Source: Marinoscillum sp. MHG1-6 (GTDB taxonomy: Bacteria; Bacteroidota; Bacteroidia; Cytophagales; Cyclobacteriaceae). Taken from it: 64,000 nucleotides of DNA. The stretch spans positions 124,001 to 188,000 of the forward strand of contig NZ_JAMZMI010000006.1 in NCBI RefSeq assembly GCF_024714475.1, in the 5' to 3' direction. The notes under the pieces are model-generated. The model was not told where the DNA came from, did not search any database, and saw only the letters and a program-made list of their open reading frames with translations. Of this stretch, positions 25,462 to 34,903 are shown piece after piece; within the stretch, counting starts at the first letter, position 1, and each line of letters begins with the position of its first letter. A program made the translations under genes and the position numbers.

Positions 25462-25856
25462 GGGGCCGACCGGAATCGACAGGAAGTGTAGTTGATATGC
25501 TTGCATGTCAGGTGGCGAGTGTACACCTGTGATCAATTCGCTCAAATCATAATTGGCGAATCTAATTACGCCATGGCAGCCTAATTTCGAAGTTTAGTAG
25601 AAATTAATTAGGGTTGAACCCCATCGGTTCCCCCTGCCACATTCCTCCAAGCCTCTGTCCCGTAGGCTGGATCAAGGAGTGTCGACTCTCGGGACTAGTG
25701 CTGGTGAGGCTACTAAGCCAGTGCGAAACTCCAGTGGCTGGCAGAAAGAGTAGGCTGTTGCTTGCCGGCTCCTCTGTGAGATTCAAGAAGTAACTAAACA
25801 TGTAGACGGTATATTGTCTCCTTTGCTGGACGAGGGTTCGAATCCCTCCGGCTCCA
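25462..25856 (+). ncRNA. ssrA: Transfer-messenger RNA (tmRNA)
   Basis: A one-piece tmRNA of about 395 nt that rescues stalled ribosomes. The 5' end GGGGCCGACCGGAATCGACA and 3' end GAGGGTTCGAATCCCTCCGG pair as a tRNA-Ala-like acceptor and T arm (GGGGCCG with CGGCTCC, one G-U); discriminator A follows and CCA is not encoded. The mRNA-like part encodes GESNYAMAA. Downstream G/C-rich pairing segments would form the pseudoknots. It has its own -7 box and terminator. Confidence 0.97.
25555..25584 (+). other. ssrA: tmRNA tag reading frame
   Basis: GGC GAA TCT AAT TAC GCC ATG GCA GCC TAA encodes GESNYAMAA, the degradation tag added after the charged Ala. Tags ending in A(L/M)AA are typical of Bacteroidota and are recognised by ClpXP-type proteases. 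Confidence 0.93.
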
Positions 25857-25862
25857 CAAAAA

Positions 25863-25892
25863 AGCCTTAGGATAATGCTAAGGCTTTTTTTA
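25863..25892 (+). terminator. tmRNA terminator
   Basis: AGCCTTAG and CTAAGGCT (25863-25870 with 25878-25885) form a perfect 8-bp stem followed by a T run. Confidence 0.9.
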
Positions 25893-26069
25893 TGGCACCT
25901 CCGGAGGACCAGTATTGCCCACTTAAAGCTTTCTTAAAAGAAATTTTTTCGGCTTTAAAAAATGAATTTGGTTCTAAAAACCTCCTTTATTATAAAAATT
26001 GACTTGTCGGATTGTTGGAGGCATCTTTATTTCAATGGCCATTCACATTGGCCAGAATTCTGAATGTCA

Positions 26070-26103
26070 AATTATACTAAAGGGTGCCCCGAAGGACACC
26101 CTT
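26070..26103 (-). terminator. Terminator at the end of PUL A
   Basis: On the minus strand AAGGGTGTCC-TTCG-GGGCACCCTT (10-bp stem with one G-U and a stable UUCG loop) is followed by TAGTATAATTTG. It lies 57 bp after the PKD lipoprotein stop. The 170 bp between it and the tmRNA terminator hold no gene that I can see. Confidence 0.8.
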
Positions 26104-26160
26104 GCCTAAAACCCATATAGGCTAAATAACACGCCCTTTTATGATGCGTTAGTTGTACTC

Positions 26161-27021
26161 TTAAGGAACTTTGTAGAATAATTCTACATCATCAAACCCA
26201 GTCCAGCCGTCACCTCCGTCGGTAGAGTCACCTTTCAATTCGATTCCTATCTTCGCTCCAACTGAAGCTCCAGTTGCAGTGGTTGATAATTCCAGTGTAT
26301 TCCATTCGGAAGCAGTGAGATCAAAGGTTTGCGAAGCAAGCTCATTTCTGGTGCCATCACCAGAATCATAGTACAATGCAATAGTCAACTTAGAACCATT
26401 CCATATGTCGAAACCGTCTACTGATAGCTTGAAAAGCTCACCATCAACAATGGTATGATCTGTAAGATTCCATGTTGATGTGTCTTTGCTGTAGGAATAT
26501 CCCGAATAATCATTATTGTCCGCGCTCATCCACCAGGCCTCAGCCTCTACTCCCGAATCAGAAGCTTCAATATCACTGCTCCAACCTGGAACGTTTGTCC
26601 AATTCGTATATTTTTGGTCTCCCGGGCTTGCAAAATCCCCATTTGTAACTTCAATAACCTTGAAAGGCTTTGTTGCAGTGACCGTTTGCACAGTGTCAAA
26701 AGGTGTTGTTCCATCATCCCCAATAATGGTCAACTTCACATCGTAATCACCCTCACTGGAGTAGGTGTGAATTGGGTCTCTCTCTACAGATGTCTCCCCA
26801 TCACCAAAGTCCCACTCATATCCTTTTGCGTACACCGCATCAGATACAGTAAATATTAAGACATTGGTATTTGGACCATCGGTAGTATAGGTGAATGTTC
26901 CCGATGGGTCAATTTGCTTGCTCTTGAGCTTTTCAAAACCTTCTTCTTCACAAGAAGAAATAAATGCCAGCGCCATCAACGACAGTACATAGGCTATTGC
27001 TTTGTTTCTCATATTTTTCAT
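26161..27021 (-). CDS. PKD-domain lipoprotein, probable surface glycan-binding protein
   Basis: A 286-residue lipoprotein (lipobox FISSC at about residue 24). Residues 45-120 form a PKD domain (YEWDFGDGETS..PIHTYSSEGDYDVKLTI). About 125-286 resemble a jelly-roll carbohydrate-binding module: NGDFASPGDQKYTNWTNVPGW at its start and WTGFDDVELFY at its end. No catalytic residues are apparent. It is last in PUL A, 52 bp after GH2, in a position often occupied by SusE/F-type surface glycan-binding proteins. It probably holds polysaccharide at the surface for the SusCD complex. Confidence 0.8.
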   Translation of the reverse strand: MKNMRNKAIAYVLSLMALAFISSCEEEGFEKLKSKQIDPSGTFTYTTDGPNTNVLIFTVSDAVYAKGYEWDFGDGETSVERDPIHTYSSEGDYDVKLTIIGDDGTTPFDTVQTVTATKPFKVIEVTNGDFASPGDQKYTNWTNVPGWSSDIEASDSGVEAEAWWMSADNNDYSGYSYSKDTSTWNLTDHTIVDGELFKLSVDGFDIWNGSKLTIALYYDSGDGTRNELASQTFDLTASEWNTLELSTTATGASVGAKIGIELKGDSTDGGDGWTGFDDVELFYKVP

Positions 27022-27072
27022 AATTTCTTATTTTGTTAGTTAATGTCATCAAATAGGAAAACCATAATTCCT

Positions 27073-29493
27073 TTATTGTATGTCGTCTGAACTTATTTTC
27101 AAGACTGATTGCGTCAATCCATCAGATTGAGCAACAAGTGTGATATCGCCAGCCGTTCTGGTGCTTCTAATCACTACCAGTGCTCTCCCCTTCCAAGCCC
27201 TTTTGCTTGTTCCAACATAAGGCTCCACACTTTTTAAATTGGCGTTAGCAACTCCAACAATTGTAGCTGGTCCTTCTAATTGAAAATTCAGATCATGATC
27301 CGCATTGGAATTGATGCGTCCATTCTCATCTGTAATTTCAACTGACACAAACAACAAGTCCTGACCATCAGCTTTGATAGATGTTCTATCAGGGTTTAAT
27401 TGAATTTTAGATGCCTGGCCAGCAGTATTGAGGGTATATGTTTCAATCTCACGACCGTCTTCAACACCTACAGCTTTTAGTTCACCAGAATTATACCTGA
27501 CATCAAATAAAGCCTTGAATTCCTCATCCATTGTTGTAGGTTTTTCACCTATCAATTGATCATTCAGATAAAGTCGCACGGTAGGGTATTTGGAAATGAC
27601 CTCAACAGTAATCACCTGGTCCTCATAACCCGGCCAATTCCAACTTTCCCATGTCGGCCATACGGCCCATTCGGTTAATCGAATTTTGCCGTCTTTTGGA
27701 TTTGGTTCACGCACGGCCATATAAAGTTTCTCATCGTCATTATATAGCATATTGCGATAATGAGAGATAGGCTTGCGCCAACCAATAATATCAATATCTC
27801 CACAATAAGCTCCATGCCATGGCCAGAAATCACCTTCCCAGTGTTCTCCATGAACTTCGCCCGGGTAATAATAACGACCTATGCTTGATTCGCCCAAATA
27901 ATCAAGTGCAGTCCATACGAAGTCACCAATTATATAGCTCTTGGTGTTTACTTTGTTCCAAACAGGAAAAGCATTGATAGGGTAAGATTCGGTTTGGACC
28001 ATAATTCTGGATGGGACCCTTTCGTGATCGAAATCAGAGTATTTCAACAATTGATAGTTGTACCCTCCAATATCGTGAACTGAAAAAAGAGAATCGAATC
28101 GAACCCATCCCTGTCCCCAGGTTGTCATGGCCGATGTTACTGGTCTCGTTGGATCGATTTCACGGACCCTTGATGCTAACATGTCTCCGGTTTTTATGGC
28201 TTGATCCTCAGTCCTCTCAATCACCTCATTACCCGTACTCCACATAATGATGGATGGATGATTTCGGTCTCTCAATACCATAGCATCAAGATCCTTCTGC
28301 CACCATTCATCAAAATACAAGGAATAATCGAATGGAACCTTTTGCGTTCTCCAGCCATCAAAGGCTTCGTCAATTACTAAAAGACCTAAGCGATCACAAG
28401 CTTCCAAAAAAGCTTCCGAGGGAGGGTTATGTGAAGTTCTAACAGCGTTAAATCCACCTGATTTTAGTAATTCAACTCTCCTTTCCTCCGCTCTGTCAAA
28501 TGCTGCAGCACCAAGACATCCATTATCATGGTGAACACATCCACCATTTAGCAAAACTGTCTCGCCATTCAGTTGAAACCCTTGCTCGGTACTAAAAGCA
28601 ATTGATCTTATCCCAAATTGCTCATCATAAGTATCCAGCTTTGATTTCCCATTTGTAATGGAAATTGATGCCTGATATAAATTCGGGATTTCAGGAGACC
28701 AAAGTTTTGGATCATCGACCAAAATTTCTTGTAAAATCTTTGATTCCGAGTTTGCTCCAATAGTAACCTTAGAACCTTTAGAACGAATAATCTCTCCTTT
28801 AAAAACAATATCAGAAGTTACTGTTATCTTTTGTTGTTTTTCGCTTTCATTTTTAACAAGAGTTTCAATAACCACTTTTGCTTTCTCTGTACTCACCTCT
28901 GGTGTTGTAATAGACACACCCCAATGATCAACATGGACATCATTGGTCGCGATCAGCCAAACATGTCTATAGATACCGGAACCACTATACCATCTGCAGT
29001 TGTTTTGTTGTGAATTATCCACCTTTACTGCAACCACATTTTGTTCACCGAACTTCAAATACCCTGAAAGGTCATAGAAGAAAGATGAATAACCATATGG
29101 ATATACACCTAGAGATTTTCCATTTATGAAGACCTCAGAATTCATATAAACGCCCTCAAAGTAAATCCCTACTTTTTTGGTCTTCCAGTCTGATGGTATA
29201 TTAATCGATTTTCGATACCATCCAATCCCGGAAGGAAAGTAGCCCCCTGCGACAGAGGTTGGATTGTCATGTTCGGGCGGTCCCTCAATACTCCAATCAT
29301 GAGGCAAATCGAGTTTACGCCATTTTTCATCAGAAAACGACACTTGTTCTGCTCCGGGGTTTTCCCCTAGACTAAACCTCCAATCAAAATCAATTGATTG
29401 TTTCCGCACATCACTTTTAAGAGACTGAGCTATCAAGTTCCCCTGTAGCACGAAAATGCATACGGAGAACATCACAAAAACATATCTATTCAT
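27073..29493 (-). CDS. Glycoside hydrolase family 2 beta-galactosidase/glucuronidase-like enzyme
   Basis: An 806-residue secreted enzyme; the ATG at 29493 gives a proper signal peptide (MNRYVFVMFSVCIFVLQGN). It has the GH2 sugar-binding N-terminus (WRKLDLPHDWSIEG..GGYFPSGIGWYRK), an Ig-like domain, the TIM barrel with acid/base Glu about E423 (STGNEV) and nucleophile Glu about E502 (VQTESYP), then C-terminal beta domains (DUF4982-like and an Ig-like with ADGQDLLFVSVEITDENG). Specificity within GH2 (galactosidase, glucuronidase, mannosidase) cannot be read. It lies in PUL A after susD and acts in the periplasm on imported oligosaccharide. Confidence 0.93.
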   Translation of the reverse strand: MNRYVFVMFSVCIFVLQGNLIAQSLKSDVRKQSIDFDWRFSLGENPGAEQVSFSDEKWRKLDLPHDWSIEGPPEHDNPTSVAGGYFPSGIGWYRKSINIPSDWKTKKVGIYFEGVYMNSEVFINGKSLGVYPYGYSSFFYDLSGYLKFGEQNVVAVKVDNSQQNNCRWYSGSGIYRHVWLIATNDVHVDHWGVSITTPEVSTEKAKVVIETLVKNESEKQQKITVTSDIVFKGEIIRSKGSKVTIGANSESKILQEILVDDPKLWSPEIPNLYQASISITNGKSKLDTYDEQFGIRSIAFSTEQGFQLNGETVLLNGGCVHHDNGCLGAAAFDRAEERRVELLKSGGFNAVRTSHNPPSEAFLEACDRLGLLVIDEAFDGWRTQKVPFDYSLYFDEWWQKDLDAMVLRDRNHPSIIMWSTGNEVIERTEDQAIKTGDMLASRVREIDPTRPVTSAMTTWGQGWVRFDSLFSVHDIGGYNYQLLKYSDFDHERVPSRIMVQTESYPINAFPVWNKVNTKSYIIGDFVWTALDYLGESSIGRYYYPGEVHGEHWEGDFWPWHGAYCGDIDIIGWRKPISHYRNMLYNDDEKLYMAVREPNPKDGKIRLTEWAVWPTWESWNWPGYEDQVITVEVISKYPTVRLYLNDQLIGEKPTTMDEEFKALFDVRYNSGELKAVGVEDGREIETYTLNTAGQASKIQLNPDRTSIKADGQDLLFVSVEITDENGRINSNADHDLNFQLEGPATIVGVANANLKSVEPYVGTSKRAWKGRALVVIRSTRTAGDITLVAQSDGLTQSVLKISSDDIQ

Positions 29494-29609
29494 GGTTTGC
29501 TCAATAAAAATTTCTGTTGAATTAATCAATTTGAGAAGAAAAAGGCAGCCAAATGATACTTCCCACAGGAATTCAAATGACTACGCCTTTAATCACTCAG
29601 CAGCGGTTT

Positions 29610-31403
29610 TTAATAACCCGGATTTTGAATTAACAAGTCATTACGCTGAAGCTCATCTGTAAGAATCGGAAGGAAATACGATTTGTTCGTTTTATCATCC
29701 CAGCCCCTTTCTTGCACGTTATCAATTACTTCATAAGTTGGCACGCCTCCACCAGTCGGGTATCTAATATCAACACCCTGGGCATTCGTGGTTGCATCAG
29801 ATGCAATCATCCATCTTCTGATGTCGAAATATCTATGCTGTTCATAGCAAAGTTCAATTCTTCTTTCATTTCTATAGCGCTCAATCAAATCCTGACCAGA
29901 TTCTCCCGCAGGAACATCCGGCATTCCTGCTCGAGCTCGAATCATATTGATATATTGCTTAGCCTCACTTTCCTGACCTAATTCAATGCATGCCTCCGCG
30001 TAATTGAGGATAACTTCAGCGTATCGCATTTGACGCCAAGGGTATGTTTGCATATTGGTTGCAGTGTGGTCTATTGCCGGGTCAATGAATTTACGGGTAT
30101 AATAACCTGTGTAGGTTCCATTCCAATCCTGAACAGGTCCCTGCCGAGTATCCAGACCAGGAAGATATGTGCCATCTGCTTGCTCATAATATCCTGTCTG
30201 TACTAAGCCATCAGGATCGAGCGGTCTGGTGGAGTTTGGTCTCTCTTTCCAATAAGCACCATCATACAACACATTAGCATAGAAACGAGGATCCCTGTTT
30301 TCGTATGGAGCAGCTGCGTGTGCAGCATCAGACCAATCGAATTTTGAACCGTCGCTCATTTCATAATCGTCAACCAGTTGACCGAGTGGCACATTACCAC
30401 CCCATGTCTCCCATCCATTAGGCCCATTAAACAATCCTACATTTGGGTTATCCCAATTTTGAGTATTGTTTGCGTGATCAAAGAAGCTCAACCAAATATC
30501 CTCTTCGTTACCAAAATTTAAAAAGATGTTTTTATAGTTTTCAATTGCTTGATCAGTACTGCCCGGATTCGTGCCTCCATACAATTCATAAACACCTAAA
30601 TCAATAACTGCTTTGGCTGCATCCTTAGCTGCTTGCCATCTTGCCTGTCTATCGCCTCCTATATAGCTCACCAACTCAGGATTTGAATAACCGTTAGCCC
30701 ATGATGCCTCTGAATTAAATAGATCACTCGCAGCATATAATAAGACTCTGGATTTCAAAGTCAATGCAGCTCCTCTGGTTGCTCTCGCTTTGTCTCCGTC
30801 CAATGGTAACAAAGGGGCCGCTGCGTCGCAATCAGCAACTATGAAATTAATTGTTTCCTCGAACGTATTTCTAGGACTCTTCATCTCATCTGTAAGTGAG
30901 AATGGCTTATCAATAACTGGTACGCCTCCGTGAAAGCTCATTAACCTATAATAAAAATTTGCTCTAAGGAAATGTACCTCACCTTTCAATTTATCAATTT
31001 CATCCCCCTCAATACCCGAGGCTTCTATATTTTCAAAAAATAGATTACAATACCTAATATTCTTATACAGACTATTCCATGTTAGGTTGTAATAATCCCC
31101 GGTCCAGTGTGTAGGATCTAGGACAGCGAGATAACTGCTACTAATTTCACTCTTTAGCACAGGTTGTGTTTCCCACCACCATACGTCCATTGACTCGTCA
31201 CTTAGTGATGAAAGCATCTCTGTTTGGAAAGCATGATGCTGGCCAAGATATATGTTATTAACAAATGACGTAATGAGTGCAGGGTCTTCCCATGTAGCTC
31301 CACTCGAAAACTTGTCGTTTGGTGTAACATTCAAGAAATCATCGTTACATCCTGAAATAAACAGAATGAACAGAATAAGATATATTTTATTTAGTTGTTC
31401 CAT
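29610..31403 (-). CDS. SusD/RagB family nutrient-binding outer-membrane lipoprotein (PUL A)
   Basis: A 597-residue lipoprotein with a lipobox (LFISGC, Cys about 19) and the SusD TPR-type helical scaffold: RANFYYRLMSFHGGVPV, a KAVIDLGVYELYG segment and the C-terminal RYNERRIELCYEQHRYFDIRRW motif (written RYRNERRIELC in this protein). It caps the SusC barrel and binds the glycan on the cell surface. It follows susC by 10 bp, as usual. The glycan is not predictable from SusD alone. Confidence 0.95.
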   Translation of the reverse strand: MEQLNKIYLILFILFISGCNDDFLNVTPNDKFSSGATWEDPALITSFVNNIYLGQHHAFQTEMLSSLSDESMDVWWWETQPVLKSEISSSYLAVLDPTHWTGDYYNLTWNSLYKNIRYCNLFFENIEASGIEGDEIDKLKGEVHFLRANFYYRLMSFHGGVPVIDKPFSLTDEMKSPRNTFEETINFIVADCDAAAPLLPLDGDKARATRGAALTLKSRVLLYAASDLFNSEASWANGYSNPELVSYIGGDRQARWQAAKDAAKAVIDLGVYELYGGTNPGSTDQAIENYKNIFLNFGNEEDIWLSFFDHANNTQNWDNPNVGLFNGPNGWETWGGNVPLGQLVDDYEMSDGSKFDWSDAAHAAAPYENRDPRFYANVLYDGAYWKERPNSTRPLDPDGLVQTGYYEQADGTYLPGLDTRQGPVQDWNGTYTGYYTRKFIDPAIDHTATNMQTYPWRQMRYAEVILNYAEACIELGQESEAKQYINMIRARAGMPDVPAGESGQDLIERYRNERRIELCYEQHRYFDIRRWMIASDATTNAQGVDIRYPTGGGVPTYEVIDNVQERGWDDKTNKSYFLPILTDELQRNDLLIQNPGY

Positions 31404-31413
31404 GATTTTCAGG

Positions 31414-34400
31414 TTAGAAGGTTAGACTCATACCAAAATTAACAGCCTTATTTAGCGGATAATTATACCCTGCATACTGGCCTTGTACATTTTCCGGATC
31501 AAAATCTGTCATATCCGGGCTATATGTAGCGAGGTTGAAACCATTGACATATACCCGACAATTTTCAACGCCAATTCTGCCAGACAAAGAATTTGGTATT
31601 GTATAACCCAATTCAACATTTTTAAGTCGTACGTAATCTGTCTTATGCAACCAGTAGGTATTCGGGCGATTCACCCAGTACTCCCCAGTTCGATTATAAG
31701 TTCTTGGGTGTTCAGTACTTGGGTTTTCTTCTGTCCAGCGGTTATCATAGAAGCTTTTTAGGAAATTACCAAAATCACCGGATTCAGTTCCCTGATAAAA
31801 TACTCCTCCAAAAGCTCCTTGAAATAATACTGTTACATCAAACCCTTTGTATTTCAAATTAAAATTCGCACCGCCAGTAAATATTGGAGTTCTGCTTTTG
31901 TTATATCGAACCATATCATTGGCATCGATTACTCCATCACCGTTATAATCGTTAAAGATGATATCTCCCGCTTGTGCTCCTTCAAGATGCGGATAATAAT
32001 CAAGATCTGCCTGATTCTGGAAAATACCTATTGCCTGATAGTATAGTCCAGCATCTAATGGCCTCCCGGTAATTCGACTATATTCGGGCGCTCCAGGGTT
32101 TTCATCCCAGAAAAGTACTTTATTTTTTGCATGTACTCCATTCAGACTAACCGAGTAGAAAAGCTCATTCTTCTGTTTTCTATACTGAATATTGAAGTCA
32201 AAACCTTTATTCTCAAATGCCCCAATATTTTCATCAGGAAGCAATAACCCAGCAGTATTTGGTACTGATGCCCTTCTTGGGATCAAAATATTTTTTCTTT
32301 CATTGTAGAAGTAGTCTGCGGTAATGGCGATTTCTCCATCAAGAAACTCTAAATCTATTCCGATATCCTTCTGCGTAGAAGACTCCCAGGTGACAAGATC
32401 ATTGGCAATAACCCCTTCTATAAGTGCCTTATTGGCTTCTGATCCACCACCGGTAATAAATGACAGATTGCCAAATTGATAGGGTGACAGGAATTGGTAT
32501 GGCTCGATCAGATCATTACCAGTTTGACCCCATGACGCACGGATTTTCGCGAAGTTTACAACTCCTCTTAGCCCTTGCCAAAAATTCTCCTCGGAGATTA
32601 TGTAACCGAGAGATACTCCAGGAAAAAATCCATATCTACTTGATTCCTCAAAAATGTAGGATGCCTGATACCTCCATAGAAATTCAGCCAGGTACTTTTC
32701 TTTATAAGAATAATTAACTCGACCAAAATAATTCAATCGTGTTTCTTCGTAAGCCGATCCTCCGTTATTGATATCTTCTTGCCCTCCTGCAAACAATTGA
32801 TCCAATGTGGTCGAAACATAATGGCGTCTAAAAGCCCAGAAGTCATCACCACCTCCGACTATTTTCTCAACTCCAGCCATCAATTTAAGATTATGAGCGT
32901 CAGCAAAGTTCCTTTCATAATTTACTACTGACCGTGTCAATAGATTGTGTTTATCAATCATTGACTCATATAATCTCGGATCATCCAAGCCTTGAGAAGA
33001 TCCCACAAGAAGTGGGTTATTATTAGCATCTAAACTGACTTTATCCCAAGAATATACCGTCCAAGGAGTGCTCCAGTTCTTGATGAAATTAAAACCCTTA
33101 TCAACAGATGCTGTGAGACCAAGAGATAGACCTTCTACCCATGGAACATCAACATTAAGTCTAAAGTCTGAATTTAGAGTATACCACTTATCTCTAGAAT
33201 ATCCGGTTTGATCAGTCACTAAAACAACTGGATTATCCCCACCTTCCATTCCTGGGCCTGGTAGTCCATTTGGCCAATAGGCTGGAATAGTTGGCTTTGA
33301 ACGCATAAGCTTATTAAATATTTCTCCTGCTCCTCTTTGGGGGAAATTTCGATCTTCGAATCTTCCGTAAAGATTGGTCACCAGTTCAATGTATTCGTTA
33401 ATCTTAAAATTGAAGTTGGATCGCAAGTCATATTGATTAAAGTAAGTGGCACTGTTTCTATAAAATCCATCTTGCGTCTTTATAGATGAGCTTACAAAAT
33501 AATTGAGCTTTTCTGATCCACCATCGATTGAAACGTTTCCGTAGATTTGTGGCGACCAGGGTTTTAATGTTTCCTCAAAGTAATTGCTGTTAGGATAACT
33601 CCATGGGTCAGATCCATCTCTGAACTTCTGTATTTCATCCTCCGAATATCTAGGACTTCCCCCCGCATAAACATCTATTTCATTAAGCAATGTTGCGTAT
33701 TCAGCAGAATTAGTCATTTTAGGCATAATGGTAGGAGCTGTAATTCCATAGTTATACATTACGTTAACTGTAGGCTCACCGGTCGTTCCTTTTTTAGTAG
33801 TAATCAGAATAACCCCATTAGCCGCTTGAGCTCCATAAATAGCCGCAGATGCGTCTTTCAAAACTGAAATTGATTCGATCGTATTTGGATTTATTCTTTC
33901 CAGCGATCTACCAGGAACCCCATCAACTACTATCAGCGGAGATGTATTTCCCAAAGTATTTACACCACGAATGAGAATTGTAGCCCCGTCATAACCAGGC
34001 TCTCCTCCATTAGAAATAGCTACAACTCCTGGTAAACGTCCAGCTAATCCTTGACTCACATTTGTTACCGGGATATTTTCTAATTCCTTTCCTTTTACAC
34101 TAGTCACGGATCCTGTTAGTGTTTCTTTCTTTTGAACACCATAACCTACCACTACAACTTCTTCCAGTTGCTCTGAATCCACCTTTAAAGAAATTTCAAA
34201 AAAGGACTGACCATTCGTCGCAATTTCCCGTGTTTGGTACCCCACGAAAGTGACAACAATAACAGCACCTTCTTTGACACTCAAATTAAAATTTCCTTCA
34301 ACATCGGTAATTGTTCCATTCATTGTTCCTTTTTCAATTACCGTAGCACCTGGAAGAGGCTCACCATTTTCATCGGTAATCGTTCCTGACACGGACTCTT

Positions 34401-34803
34401 GAACAGTCAACTCTTCTTTAACATTAGGAAGCAAGTCGTCCTCAACAGGAATTAGGGCAATTGTCTCATTGATCCTACTGATTGAGAGACGCCCCTCCAT
34501 AGATATCCTGTTTAAGAGATCCAGAAAGTTCCATTTACCTGATGTTATACTTATATTCTTATTCTTAACATCATTTTTTGAATAGGCAAACTTAAAATCA
34601 CTGGTGGACTCTATTTGACCAATTATATCAGGTACAGGAATGTCGGCCTGATCAAACCTCAACTCAATCACAATCTCATGGAGATGTTTGCGTTGAGCGG
34701 AAGATTCATTTGCCATTGCCATGATAATGGACTGACAAACGACAATCGCATACACAGTCAATTTAGACATGCGAACTATAATTTTATATAAATTTACATT
34801 CAT
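31414..34803 (-). CDS. SusC/RagA family TonB-linked outer-membrane transporter (PUL A)
   Basis: An 1129-residue glycan importer. A signal peptide (about 1-38) is followed by an STN domain (about 45-115; FRecA-type FKFAYSKNDVKNKNISI), a carboxypeptidase-like beta-sandwich (VSGTITDENGEPLPGATVIE), the plug (EEVVVVGYGVQKKETLTGSV..LIRGVNTLGNTSPLIVVDGVPG) and a barrel ending in NFGMSLTF. The STN domain marks it as a signal-transducing type that talks to a FecR anti-sigma factor, and the fecR and sigma genes are directly upstream. It imports oligosaccharides in a TonB-dependent way. Confidence 0.95.
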   Translation of the reverse strand: MNVNLYKIIVRMSKLTVYAIVVCQSIIMAMANESSAQRKHLHEIVIELRFDQADIPVPDIIGQIESTSDFKFAYSKNDVKNKNISITSGKWNFLDLLNRISMEGRLSISRINETIALIPVEDDLLPNVKEELTVQESVSGTITDENGEPLPGATVIEKGTMNGTITDVEGNFNLSVKEGAVIVVTFVGYQTREIATNGQSFFEISLKVDSEQLEEVVVVGYGVQKKETLTGSVTSVKGKELENIPVTNVSQGLAGRLPGVVAISNGGEPGYDGATILIRGVNTLGNTSPLIVVDGVPGRSLERINPNTIESISVLKDASAAIYGAQAANGVILITTKKGTTGEPTVNVMYNYGITAPTIMPKMTNSAEYATLLNEIDVYAGGSPRYSEDEIQKFRDGSDPWSYPNSNYFEETLKPWSPQIYGNVSIDGGSEKLNYFVSSSIKTQDGFYRNSATYFNQYDLRSNFNFKINEYIELVTNLYGRFEDRNFPQRGAGEIFNKLMRSKPTIPAYWPNGLPGPGMEGGDNPVVLVTDQTGYSRDKWYTLNSDFRLNVDVPWVEGLSLGLTASVDKGFNFIKNWSTPWTVYSWDKVSLDANNNPLLVGSSQGLDDPRLYESMIDKHNLLTRSVVNYERNFADAHNLKLMAGVEKIVGGGDDFWAFRRHYVSTTLDQLFAGGQEDINNGGSAYEETRLNYFGRVNYSYKEKYLAEFLWRYQASYIFEESSRYGFFPGVSLGYIISEENFWQGLRGVVNFAKIRASWGQTGNDLIEPYQFLSPYQFGNLSFITGGGSEANKALIEGVIANDLVTWESSTQKDIGIDLEFLDGEIAITADYFYNERKNILIPRRASVPNTAGLLLPDENIGAFENKGFDFNIQYRKQKNELFYSVSLNGVHAKNKVLFWDENPGAPEYSRITGRPLDAGLYYQAIGIFQNQADLDYYPHLEGAQAGDIIFNDYNGDGVIDANDMVRYNKSRTPIFTGGANFNLKYKGFDVTVLFQGAFGGVFYQGTESGDFGNFLKSFYDNRWTEENPSTEHPRTYNRTGEYWVNRPNTYWLHKTDYVRLKNVELGYTIPNSLSGRIGVENCRVYVNGFNLATYSPDMTDFDPENVQGQYAGYNYPLNKAVNFGMSLTF

Positions 34804-34835
34804 AGGGTTTTGGTTAGAACTGAAACTTTATTTTA

Positions 34836-34873
34836 GAGGATCGGAAGCTTCGCCAAAAGTCCTTTCGATCCTC
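34836..34873. promoter_or_regulatory. Hairpin between fecR and susC (PUL A)
   Basis: GAGGATCG (34836-34843) pairs with CGATCCTC (34866-34873), loop 22 nt. On the plus strand a T-rich tail (TTTTCTTTTCTT) follows, so it could terminate antisense transcripts. In the gene (minus) direction no T run follows, so it may instead protect or attenuate the susC message. The equivalent gap in PUL B has a comparable hairpin at 54088-54135. Confidence 0.55.
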
Positions 34874-34903
34874 TTTTCTTTTCTTAAATGTTGTTAGGGG
34901 TTT

